DNA of 64,000 nucleotides from Acidovorax sp. SRB_14 (GTDB lineage Bacteria; Pseudomonadota; Gammaproteobacteria; Burkholderiales; Burkholderiaceae_C), in contig NZ_MWOK01000007.1 of the NCBI RefSeq assembly GCF_012932145.1, positions 62,001-126,000 on the forward strand. The letters are read 5' to 3'. Shown one piece after another: positions 19,348 to 26,671 of this stretch. The notes beneath the pieces are model-generated. The model ran no database searches. It was not told the DNA's origin and saw only the letters and a program-made list of their open reading frames with translations. Position 1 is the stretch's first letter; each line of letters begins with the position of its first letter. A program made the position numbers and the translations under genes.

Positions 19348-19780
19348 AAACTTTCTCGGCGCGCTTGACGAAGGCGTCGACCATGGTGCCGGCGATGCGG
19401 TCAAACACCGGCCCGACCAGCCTGGCCAGCGTCGCATTGTCAAAACCGTAGTTGAGCTGCAGTTCGACCCGGCAGGCCCGCTGGCTGCCATCGCCCACGC
19501 CATGGAAGTGCCAGTCGCCATCGAGCCGCGAAAACGGACCCTTCACCAGGTGCATCTGCACACGCCGTCCCGGCTCGTGCGTATTGCGCGTCACGAAGGT
19601 CTGGCGGATGCCGCTGATGGCGATGCCGACCTCGGCCAGCATGCCGCCCGCGTCCTCTTCCAACACCCGTGCATGGTCGCACCAGGGCAGAAACTGCGGG
19701 TACTGCTCGACCCCCGTCACCAGGGAAAACATCTCTTCGGGGCTGTACCAGATCAATACGGACTTGCTTACGGTTTTCAT
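19340..19780 (-). CDS. ratA: RatA/coenzyme Q-binding START-like protein (Coq10 family)
   Basis: A 146-aa START/Bet v1-fold protein of the RatA/Coq10 type: MKTVSKSVLIWYSPEEMF, VEQYPQFLPWCDHARVLEE, RNTHEPGRRVQMHLVKGPF, WHFHGVG and the C-terminal LVGPVFDRIAGTMVDAFVKRA. In E. coli this protein was described as a toxin that blocks 70S assembly, while the Coq10 relationship points to a quinone-binding chaperone; sequence cannot choose. The ATG at 19780 begins the conserved core. It is divergent from smpB across 133 bp and overlaps rnfH. Confidence 0.92.
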   Translation of the reverse strand: MKTVSKSVLIWYSPEEMFSLVTGVEQYPQFLPWCDHARVLEEDAGGMLAEVGIAISGIRQTFVTRNTHEPGRRVQMHLVKGPFSRLDGDWHFHGVGDGSQRACRVELQLNYGFDNATLARLVGPVFDRIAGTMVDAFVKRAEKVYG

Positions 19781-19913
19781 GTCAATGCGCAGAGCGAGAG
19801 GCCAGGGCATGCAAAGCGGCTGCGCTGGCCAGAGAAACTAGAATCGCGGATGCGCGACGCCTGCAATTGTAGGGAGGCCTTTTACCTCCCGGCTGGCACC
19901 GCACTTATTCCTG

Positions 19914-20387
19914 ATGGCCAAGAAACCCCAAACCTCCTCCCGCATTGCCGACAACAAGAAAGCGGCCTACAACTACTTCTTCGAAGAACGCCACGAAGCT
20001 GGCATGGTGCTGGAGGGGTGGGAAGTCAAGGCGCTGCGTGAAGGCAAGGTGCAGCTGACCGATGGCTATGTGGTGATACGCAATGGCGAGCTGTTTCTGA
20101 TCGGCTGCCAGATCAACCCGCTCAAGACCGCTTCCACCCACGTCAACCCCGACGCGGTGCGCACCAAGAAACTCTTGCTGCACAAGGAGCAGATCAAGCA
20201 CCTGATCATCAAGGTGGAGCAAAAGGGCTACACCCTGGTGCCCCTGAACCTGCACTGGAAGGATGGCCGCGTGAAATGCGAAATCGCGCTGGCCAAGGGC
20301 AAGGCCGAGCACGACAAGCGCGACACCATCAAGGACCGCGAAGGCAAGCGCGAAGTGGAGCGCGCCATGAAAAGCCGCCACCGCTAA
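19914..20387 (+). CDS. smpB: SsrA-binding protein
   Basis: Binds tmRNA and delivers it to stalled ribosomes for trans-translation. The 157 aa match the family length. Landmarks are [65 protein letters not shown] and the basic C-terminal tail ending KSRHR that enters the mRNA channel. No tmRNA gene is seen in this window. Confidence 0.98.
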   Translation: MAKKPQTSSRIADNKKAAYNYFFEERHEAGMVLEGWEVKALREGKVQLTDGYVVIRNGELFLIGCQINPLKTASTHVNPDAVRTKKLLLHKEQIKHLIIKVEQKGYTLVPLNLHWKDGRVKCEIALAKGKAEHDKRDTIKDREGKREVERAMKSRHR

Positions 20388-20414
20388 TTTTGGGGCGCTC
20401 GGGCGGCGTGCCAT

Positions 20415-20446
20415 GGAATAAAGCGCTTTGCAAAGGTGTTTGTCCA
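20415..20446 (+). promoter_or_regulatory. Candidate ECF-type promoter
   Basis: GGAATAAA (20415-20422) followed by GTGTTTGTCC (20436-20445), about 50 bp before the small secreted protein gene that leads the ECF sigma operon. The GGAAT/GTC pairing looks like an ECF-dependent, self-regulated promoter, but the spacing (about 20 bases) is longer than most and no start site is known. Confidence 0.35.
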
Positions 20447-20449
20447 GAT

Positions 20450-20471
20450 GCATGGGGGCTTTTCCCCATGC
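20450..20471 (+). terminator. Strong hairpin between smpB and the ECF operon
   Basis: Perfect 8-bp stem GCATGGGG (20450-20457) and CCCCATGC (20464-20471), loop of 6. Only a short T-run follows (20477-20480). It could end smpB transcription or fold in the leader of the next gene, whose start is 24 bp downstream. Confidence 0.4.
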
Positions 20472-20494
20472 CTGCACTTTTGTTGGAGTGATCC

Positions 20495-20854
20495 ATGAAA
20501 AAACTCTCATCCCTGCTCGTCTTCGCGGCACTGGCCACGGGTTATTCCGCGGCCCAGGCCCAGCTCCAGACCATGAACGGTGTGCTGGTCGGACCCAACG
20601 GCATGACCCTTTACACCCTGGACCGCGACACGGCCGGCAAATCGACCTGCAATGGCCCTTGCGCGACCAACTGGCCGCCGCTCACGTCACTGCCCACGCC
20701 CGGTGGCGCCGACTACGGCATGATCCAGCGCGATGACGGAACGCCACAGGTGACCTACAAGGGCAAGCCGCTCTATTACTGGTCCAAGGATGGCAAGGCC
20801 GGCGACATGACGGGCGACGGCATGAACCAAGTCTGGCACGCTGCCAAACCCTGA
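20495..20854 (+). CDS. Small secreted repeat protein (COG4315 type)
   Basis: A 119-aa protein with a signal peptide cleaved near AQAQ (residue 22). It holds the two repeats of this secreted family: GMTLYTLDRDTAGKSTCNGPCATNWPPL and, in the second half, GKPLYYWSKDGKAGDMTGDG ending VWHAAKP. The first repeat keeps the two Cys residues. A TTGGAG ribosome site precedes the ATG. It is followed 11 bp later by an ECF sigma factor and then its anti-sigma factor, a linkage I recall for this family, so it is probably a main target of that sigma factor. Biochemical role unknown; envelope stress or oxidant defence is a guess. Confidence 0.88.
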   Translation: MKKLSSLLVFAALATGYSAAQAQLQTMNGVLVGPNGMTLYTLDRDTAGKSTCNGPCATNWPPLTSLPTPGGADYGMIQRDDGTPQVTYKGKPLYYWSKDGKAGDMTGDGMNQVWHAAKP

Positions 20855-20865
20855 CGCGGACCGGC

Positions 20866-21378
20866 ATGAACCGTGCCCAGGTTGCCGAGCACCTGCCGGG
20901 GCTGCGCCGCTATGCGCGCGTGCTCACGGGAGACGCCTGGGCCGCCGACGACCTGGTGCAGGACACGCTCGAGCGCGCCTGCCGCAAGTGGCTGCTGTGG
21001 CGCACCGGCAGTGACCTGCGTGCCTGGCTGTTCACGCTGATGCACCACCTCTACCTCAACCAGCGGCGCGCCCAGGCGCCCCACATCGCCGTGGCACTGG
21101 AAGACGTGCAGGACAGCCTGCAGGCCCCCGCCGAGGGGCGCGACGAGGCCATCGACCTGGAGCGCTGCCTGCAGCGCCTGCCGCCCGAGCAGCGCGCCGT
21201 GCTGTTGCTGGTCACGCTGGAAGACATGGCCTACGAAGACGCTGCCCGGGTGCTGGCGATCCCGGTGGGCACCGTGATGTCGCGGCTGTCGCGCGCCCGG
21301 GCGCGGCTGCGCGAACTCATGGCAACGCAGGCCAGTGAACCGCCGCACGCAGCGCCTTTTCTGCACCGCCTCAAGTAA
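20866..21378 (+). CDS. ECF-family RNA polymerase sigma factor
   Basis: A 170-aa sigma factor. Region 2 has LRRYARVLTGDAWAADDLVQDTLERA and the core-binding LRAWLFTLMHHLYLN; region 4 has LPPEQRAVLLLVTLEDMAYEDAARVL and the recognition helix VPVGTVMSRLSRAR-like sequence (IPVGTVMSRLSRARARL). No extra C-terminal domain is present. It lies between the secreted repeat protein and a membrane anti-sigma factor, spaced 11 bp on each side, so all three form one operon that is probably autoregulated. Confidence 0.95.
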   Translation: MNRAQVAEHLPGLRRYARVLTGDAWAADDLVQDTLERACRKWLLWRTGSDLRAWLFTLMHHLYLNQRRAQAPHIAVALEDVQDSLQAPAEGRDEAIDLERCLQRLPPEQRAVLLLVTLEDMAYEDAARVLAIPVGTVMSRLSRARARLRELMATQASEPPHAAPFLHRLK

Positions 21379-21389
21379 ACACCGCAACC

Positions 21390-22190
21390 ATGCAAGTCCC
21401 CCGCCCTACCTCCTCTTTCGACGAGCAAGATCTGCACGCCTATGCGGACGGACGAATGGCCCCCGCCGAGGCCGCGGCACTGAGCGCCCGGCTGGCGCAG
21501 GCCCCGCAGGCCCACGCCCAGGCCGGCGACTGGCAGCGCCAGCGCCAGCAGCTGCGTGCCCTGCGCCTTGAGCTGTTGGGTGCACCCGTGCCCGGCGCGC
21601 TACAGGCCCTCGCAGCCCAGGTCGATCACGCCGCAGCGCGGCAAAGCCAATGGTGGCGCTGGGGTGGCATGGCGGCCTCGGTCTTGCTTGCGTTTGCGCT
21701 GGGCTGGCTCGGCCGCAGCGCCTGGCCGCCGGGCGCCCAAGGCACGCTGGCCAGCGCACCGGCACCGATCCAGGGCTTCGCGCACCAGGCCGCGCTGGCC
21801 TACGCCGTGTACCAGCCCGAACAACGCCACCCCGTCGAAGTGGCCGCAGACCAGCAAGCGCATCTGGTGCAATGGCTATCCAAACGGCTGGAGCGCCCGC
21901 TCAAGCTGCCGGTGCTGAGCGCCGAGGGCTATGAGCTGGTCGGCGGGCGCCTGCTGCCCGGTGACGCGGGGGCCCGTGCGCAGTTCATGTACCAGGACCG
22001 CACGGGCCAGCGCATCACCCTCTACCTGGGCGCCGTGCCGGGAACGGCACCGACAGCCTTTCGCTTCACGGACGAAGGGCCCGTTCCGGGCTTTTACTGG
22101 ACCGAGCAGGGCTTTGGCTACGCGCTGAGCGGGCCGCTGCCACGCGCCGCGCTACTGCAGTTGGCGAGGGCCGTGCACCGGCAACTGTGA
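21390..22190 (+). CDS. Transmembrane anti-sigma factor
   Basis: A 266-aa protein. The N-terminus has the zinc-less anti-sigma signature DEQDLHAYADGRMAPAEAAAL (residues 12-32), a cytosolic helical part follows, and one membrane helix is at about 92-110 (GGMAASVLLAFALGWLG). The periplasmic part (120-266) contains YAVYQPEQRHPVEV, WLSKRLERPLKLP and GFGYALSGPLPR, typical of anti-sigma factors of this ECF group. It is 11 bp after the sigma gene. The signal that relieves inhibition is unknown. Confidence 0.9.
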   Translation: MQVPRPTSSFDEQDLHAYADGRMAPAEAAALSARLAQAPQAHAQAGDWQRQRQQLRALRLELLGAPVPGALQALAAQVDHAAARQSQWWRWGGMAASVLLAFALGWLGRSAWPPGAQGTLASAPAPIQGFAHQAALAYAVYQPEQRHPVEVAADQQAHLVQWLSKRLERPLKLPVLSAEGYELVGGRLLPGDAGARAQFMYQDRTGQRITLYLGAVPGTAPTAFRFTDEGPVPGFYWTEQGFGYALSGPLPRAALLQLARAVHRQL

Positions 22191-22230
22191 TGGACCGCGG
22201 CGCAGGCGGGCGCCGTTGCGCTATGGCCGG

Positions 22231-23322
22231 TCAGCGCAGCGCCGCCAGCGGGTGCGCATGGGCAGGCCAGGGGCTGTCGAAAAACGATGCCACCAGCGCA
22301 GGCTGCACCTCTTCGATGCGCGCCGGATTCCACCGCGGCGCGTGGTCCTTGTCCACCGCCAAAGCGCGGATGCCTTCCACCGTTTCACTCGCGCCAGGGC
22401 GCAGGTAGAAGCAGTGGCGCACCATGTCGCGCTCCATGCGCAGGTCATCGGCCAGGCCCATGCCACGGGCGCGGCGCACCTGCTCGCGCACCACGTGCAA
22501 CATCAGCGGCGAGCGCTTGCGCAGCGTGGCCGCCGTGGCGCGCGCCCAATCGCTGTCCGCGGCTTCGAGCGCGGCCACGATGGCGGCCACGCTGTCCAGA
22601 GAAAAATATTGATCAATTTGACCTCTAACGCTTGCTGTGTCTGCGCTGACAGCTACCAATTGAGAAGCAGCAAAGGCCTTCACTGCCGCGCCATCGGCAA
22701 ACGCCTGCGTGCCCAGCGCATCCCACAGCGGCGCCTGCTGGTCGACGGCCAGGCAGCCATCGGCCAGGCCGAAGGCGATGGCATCGCCGGCGCCAATGGC
22801 GTCGCCGGTGAGCGCCAGCCACTCGCCGACGTGCCCCGGGCAGCGCGAGAGGAAATAGCCGCCGCCGACATCGGGAAACAGGCCAATCGCCGTCTCGGGC
22901 ATGGCCATCTTGGTGCGCTCGGTGACGATGCGCAGCGCAGCGCCCTGGCTGATGCCCATGCCGCCACCCATGACGATGCCGTCCATGAACGCGATGTAGG
23001 GCTTCCGGTAGTTGTGGATCAGGTGGTTGAGCGCGTACTCCTCGCTGAAGAAGTCCTCGATCTGCGGGTTGCCCTGGCTGCCCGCCTGGTGCAGGAAGCG
23101 GATGTCCCCGCCGGCGCAGAAAGCACCGAACGGGCCCTCCTTGTTGCTGCCGCGGATCGCCACCGCCAGCACGGACGCGTCGTCCTGCCAGGCCAGCAGC
23201 GCCGCCATCAGGTCACGCACCATGCCCAGCGACAGCGCATTGAGCGCGCGCGGGCGGTTGAGCGTGATGAAACCCACCTGGCCGCGCACCTCGGTCACGA
23301 CTTCAGCCACCATCTGCGTCAT
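22231..23322 (-). CDS. Enoyl-CoA hydratase/isomerase family protein (3-hydroxyisobutyryl-CoA hydrolase-like)
   Basis: A 363-aa crotonase-fold enzyme. GFITLNRPRALNALSLGM, FCAGGDIRFL, GIVMGGGMGIS and the glutamate-containing PETAIGLFPDVGGGYFLSR match 3-hydroxyisobutyryl-CoA hydrolases of valine breakdown, as does the long C-terminal part with LRKRSPLMLHVVREQ. The reaction is probably hydrolysis of a branched 3-hydroxyacyl-CoA. A Met at codon 4 is an alternative start. One copy of the dispersed repeat lies inside the gene (about 22615-22661) and encodes part of residues 221-236 without breaking the frame. Confidence 0.9.
   Translation of the reverse strand: MTQMVAEVVTEVRGQVGFITLNRPRALNALSLGMVRDLMAALLAWQDDASVLAVAIRGSNKEGPFGAFCAGGDIRFLHQAGSQGNPQIEDFFSEEYALNHLIHNYRKPYIAFMDGIVMGGGMGISQGAALRIVTERTKMAMPETAIGLFPDVGGGYFLSRCPGHVGEWLALTGDAIGAGDAIAFGLADGCLAVDQQAPLWDALGTQAFADGAAVKAFAASQLVAVSADTASVRGQIDQYFSLDSVAAIVAALEAADSDWARATAATLRKRSPLMLHVVREQVRRARGMGLADDLRMERDMVRHCFYLRPGASETVEGIRALAVDKDHAPRWNPARIEEVQPALVASFFDSPWPAHAHPLAALR
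22615..22661 (+). repeat. Dispersed palindromic repeat, copy 3 (inside a gene)
   Basis: GACCTCTAACGCTTGC then GCGCTGACAGCTACCAA, lying in frame inside the 3-hydroxyisobutyryl-CoA hydrolase-like gene. The translated segment (around AASQLVAVSADTASVRGQ) falls between conserved blocks. Confidence 0.65.
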
Positions 23323-23420
23323 TGATCATTCCTTTGTCAAAAATTCATCGGGTAACCCGGCATTGTCGCGCGCGGGCGGCACGCAGTGCGATACCGCACG
23401 CGACAGCGGCGCGCGCAGGC

Positions 23421-23448
23421 AAAAAAAAGCCACCGCAGTGCGGTGGCT
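23421..23448 (-). terminator. Rho-independent terminator of typA
   Basis: Stem AGCCACCGC (23428-23436) with GCGGTGGCT (23440-23448), 3-base loop, followed on the minus strand by eight Ts (As at 23421-23428). It lies 36 bp past the typA stop and ends the rimP-to-typA run. Confidence 0.88.
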
Positions 23449-23483
23449 AGGGGGCCAGACCTTGGCGGTCCGGGCCGGCGCTA

Positions 23484-25304
23484 TCAGCGGCCAGCGCGCT
23501 TGCGCTCGCCTTCCGTGAGGAAGCGCTTGCGCAGGCGGATCGACTTGGGCGTGATTTCGACCAGCTCGTCGTCTTCCACGAACTCGACGCCATATTCCAG
23601 CGTCAGGTCGATCGGTGGCGTGATCTTGATGGCGTCTTCCTTGCCCGAGACACGGAAGTTCGTCAGCTGCTTGGTGCGCGTGGCGTTGACGATCAGGTCG
23701 TTGTCGCGGCTGTGGATGCCGACGATCATGCCTTCGTAGACTGGGTCGTTGGCGCGCACGAACATGCGGCCGCGGTCGTCGAGCTTGCCCAGGGCATAGG
23801 TGAAGATTTCACCGTCGTCCATGGAAATCAGCACGCCGTTCTTCCGGCCCGCGATTTCGCCCTTGTACGGCTCGTAGCTGTCGAAGATGTTCGAGATCAG
23901 GCCGGAACCACGCGTCAGGTTCAGGAACTCGTTGGTGAAGCCGATCAGGCCACGCGCCGGAATGCGGTACTCCAGGCGCACACGGCCGCGGCCATCGGGC
24001 TCCATGTTCACCAGCTCGCCCTTGCGCTCGCCCAGGGCCTGCATCACGCCGCCTTGGTGCTGCTCTTCGATGTCGGCGGTCACCAGTTCGATGGGCTCGC
24101 ATTTTTCCCCGTCGATCTCGCGGAACACCACGCGCGGCTTGGACACCGCCAGTTCGTAGCCTTCGCGGCGCATTTCTTCGAGCAAGATGGTCAGGTGCAG
24201 TTCGCCCCGGCCCATGACTTCAAAGATACCGTCTTCGTCGGTTTCCTTGACACGCAGCGCTACGTTGCTGCGCAGTTCGCGCTGCAGGCGATCCCAGATC
24301 TGGCGGCTGGTGACGAACTTGCCTTCGCGACCGGCCAGGGGGCTGGTGTTCACGCAGAAGTTCATGGTCAGGGTCGGCTCGTCGATCTTGAGCATGGGCA
24401 GCGGAGCCGGGTTTTGCGGATCGGTCACGGTCACGCCCATGCCCAGTTCGGCAATGCCGTTGATCAGCACGATGTCGCTCGGGCCGGCTTCCTGCACTTG
24501 CACGCGGTCAATGCCCTGGAACTGCAGCACCTGGTTGATGCGGCCTTTGAACGACTTGCCGTCCGGGCCTTCCATGACCAGCACGTCCATGTTGGGCTTG
24601 ATGGTGCCCGCCGTGATGCGGCCCACGCCAATGCGGCCGACAAAAGTCGAATAGTCCAGCGCCGAAATCTGCAGTTGCAGCGGTGCACTGGGATCGCCCT
24701 TGACCACAGGCACGTGGCTCAGGATGGTGTTGAACAGCGCCGACATGTCAGAGCCCCACTGTTCGCCGGGCGCACCTTCGGTGAGCGAGCTCCAGCCATT
24801 GATGCCCGAGGCATACACGACGGGGAAGTCCAGCTGTTCATCGGTCGCGCCCAGCTTGTCAAACAAGTCAAACGCGGCATTGACCACGTAATCAGGACGC
24901 GCACCGGGCTTGTCCACCTTGTTCACCACCAAAATCGGCTTCAGACCCAGGGCCAGCGCCTTCTTGGTCACGAAACGCGTTTGCGGCATAGGGCCTTCTT
25001 GCGCGTCGATCAGCAGCACCACGCCATCGACCATGGACAGCGCGCGCTCCACTTCACCGCCAAAGTCGGCGTGGCCGGGGGTGTCGAGAATGTTGATGTG
25101 CGTGCCTTCCCAGCTCACGGCGCAGTTCTTGGCCAGGATGGTGATGCCGCGCTCGCGTTCGATGGCGTTGTTGTCCATCACGGTGTCGACCACTTTTTCG
25201 TGGGTGGCAAAGGTGCCAGACTGGCGCAGCAGCTGGTCGACCATCGTGGTCTTGCCATGGTCAACGTGGGCGATGATGGCGATATTGCGGATTTGTTTGC
25301 TCAT
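23484..25304 (-). CDS. typA: Ribosome-binding GTPase TypA/BipA
   Basis: A 606-aa translational GTPase. The G1 P-loop is [15 protein letters not shown] (residues 12-26), G3 is [15 protein letters not shown]4 is [11 protein letters not shown]. Domains II, III and the BipA-specific C-terminal domain ([19 protein letters not shown] to [18 protein letters not shown]) are complete. It binds the 70S ribosome and supports assembly and growth under stress or cold. The start overlaps the truB stop (ATGA at 25301-25304), so it is the last gene of the translation operon. Confidence 0.98.
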   Translation of the reverse strand: MSKQIRNIAIIAHVDHGKTTMVDQLLRQSGTFATHEKVVDTVMDNNAIERERGITILAKNCAVSWEGTHINILDTPGHADFGGEVERALSMVDGVVLLIDAQEGPMPQTRFVTKKALALGLKPILVVNKVDKPGARPDYVVNAAFDLFDKLGATDEQLDFPVVYASGINGWSSLTEGAPGEQWGSDMSALFNTILSHVPVVKGDPSAPLQLQISALDYSTFVGRIGVGRITAGTIKPNMDVLVMEGPDGKSFKGRINQVLQFQGIDRVQVQEAGPSDIVLINGIAELGMGVTVTDPQNPAPLPMLKIDEPTLTMNFCVNTSPLAGREGKFVTSRQIWDRLQRELRSNVALRVKETDEDGIFEVMGRGELHLTILLEEMRREGYELAVSKPRVVFREIDGEKCEPIELVTADIEEQHQGGVMQALGERKGELVNMEPDGRGRVRLEYRIPARGLIGFTNEFLNLTRGSGLISNIFDSYEPYKGEIAGRKNGVLISMDDGEIFTYALGKLDDRGRMFVRANDPVYEGMIVGIHSRDNDLIVNATRTKQLTNFRVSGKEDAIKITPPIDLTLEYGVEFVEDDELVEITPKSIRLRKRFLTEGERKRAGR

Positions 25305-26293
25305 GGTGTTTCCAAAATGCCGGCGGCAACGGTGGCCGGCGTACTTTCCAGGATTTGTTGAATTTCGATCGGGCTCAGCAGACGGTCCGGAATCAGTTCG
25401 CCGGCCGCCGTGTGGGCCACGCCCAGCAAGGCGCGCGGCGCATCGCCGAACACGGCCACCGCCGGGGCGTCAGGCCAGCTGCCGCGTCGGCGCAGACCCG
25501 ACAGGAAGCGGCCTGCATCTTCGCCCCCCAGCGTGACATGGCGATGGCCGGCCAGCAGCGCCTCGGGGGACAGCAGGCAGGCCAGGCGCTCGGCCTCGTC
25601 CATGGCCTCGAAGTCGGCGAGCGTGACGCAGCGCTCGATGCCGAGGCCCCCGGTGTCAATGCGGCGCAAAAAGGTCAGGTGGGCGCCACAGCCGAGTGCC
25701 GCTCCGATGTCTTCGCCGAGCGTGCGGATATAGGTGCCTTTGCTGCATGTAACTATTATTTTGATAGCTGGCTGCGCTTGCCCATCAAGCGCTAGAGCCA
25801 CATTCAATGCATGAATCTCGACGTCGCGCGCGGCGCGCTCGACCTCGACGCCTGCACGCGCGTATTCGTACAAGGCCTTGCCGTCTTTCTTGAGCGCGCT
25901 GTACATCGGCGGAACCTGCCGGATCGGGCCGGTGAACTGGCGCTGCACCTGTGCCAGGCGCTCGGGCGCCAGCATGGCCGCATCGACCGCGCACTCGCGC
26001 AGCACCTCGCCCTCGGCGTCGCCCGTCGTCGTCGTCACGCCTAGCCGGGCGATGGCTTCATAGGTCTTGGGGGCATCGAGCTGCAGCTGGCTGAACTTGG
26101 TCGCGGCGCCAAAGCACAGCGGCAAGACGCCGGTGGCCAGCGGGTCGAGCGTGCCGGTGTGCCCGGCCTTTTCGGCGCGCAGCAGCCACTTGGCCTTTTG
26201 CAGAGCATCGTTGCTGGACCATCCCAGCGGCTTGTCGAGCAGCAACACCCCATGCACAGGGCGCCGCTGCACCCGGGTGCGGGGCGCGTTCAT
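25301..26293 (-). CDS. truB: tRNA pseudouridine-55 synthase
   Basis: Makes the universal pseudouridine 55 in the tRNA T-loop. 330 aa. The catalytic Asp lies in [16 protein letters not shown] (about residue 48); [36 protein letters not shown] and [15 protein letters not shown] are the other family motifs, and the C-terminal domain with LLSPEALL is present. A copy of the dispersed repeat (25754-25801) lies inside the gene just before CSKGTYIR and supplies [15 protein letters not shown] in frame. It follows rbfA by 3 bp and overlaps typA by 4. Confidence 0.97.
   Translation of the reverse strand: MNAPRTRVQRRPVHGVLLLDKPLGWSSNDALQKAKWLLRAEKAGHTGTLDPLATGVLPLCFGAATKFSQLQLDAPKTYEAIARLGVTTTTGDAEGEVLRECAVDAAMLAPERLAQVQRQFTGPIRQVPPMYSALKKDGKALYEYARAGVEVERAARDVEIHALNVALALDGQAQPAIKIIVTCSKGTYIRTLGEDIGAALGCGAHLTFLRRIDTGGLGIERCVTLADFEAMDEAERLACLLSPEALLAGHRHVTLGGEDAGRFLSGLRRRGSWPDAPAVAVFGDAPRALLGVAHTAAGELIPDRLLSPIEIQQILESTPATVAAGILETP
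25754..25801 (-). repeat. Dispersed palindromic repeat, copy 4 (inside truB)
   Basis: On the minus strand: TGGCTCTAGCGCTTGATG, then AAGCGCAGCCAGCTATCAAAA. This is one of the best matches to the family consensus, and lies wholly within truB in frame. Confidence 0.8.
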
Positions 26294-26296
26294 GGA

Positions 26297-26668
26297 CTAC
26301 TCTTCCTTGGAACGCGACGCCACGGCCTGCGCGATGAGCGCATTCATGTCGGCCGCACGCTCGGTGGTGCGGTCGAACACGAAGTGCAGCGTTGGCACTG
26401 TGTGGATGTGCAGGCGCTTGAACAGGCCGTTGCGCAGGAAGCCTGCTGCCTGGTTCAAGGCGTCCTGCGTCTGCTGCGGGTCCCCCGTGAGCAGGCTGAA
26501 GAACACCTTGGCATGGGCGTAGTCGGGCGTGACCTCGACGGCCTGCAGCGTCACCATGCCCACGCGCGGGTCTTTCAACTCGCGCGCGATCAGCTCCGTC
26601 AGATCGCGCTGGATCTGGTCGGCCACCTTGAAGGCGCGGTTGGGCGTGGAAGACTTTTTGGCTGCCAT
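26297..26668 (-). CDS. rbfA: 30S ribosome-binding factor A
   Basis: A 123-aa KH-like protein for late 30S subunit maturation. [46 protein letters not shown]-type sequence covers the conserved core, and the C-terminal half has [23 protein letters not shown]. The order infB-rbfA-truB with gaps of 3 bp is the standard bacterial operon. Confidence 0.97.
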   Translation of the reverse strand: MAAKKSSTPNRAFKVADQIQRDLTELIARELKDPRVGMVTLQAVEVTPDYAHAKVFFSLLTGDPQQTQDALNQAAGFLRNGLFKRLHIHTVPTLHFVFDRTTERAADMNALIAQAVASRSKEE

Positions 26669-26671
26669 GGC

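Noticed and set aside
20388-20494. Considered a tmRNA fragment next to smpB
   Set aside because: No tRNA-like ends or tag-coding segment; only a hairpin and promoter-like bases.
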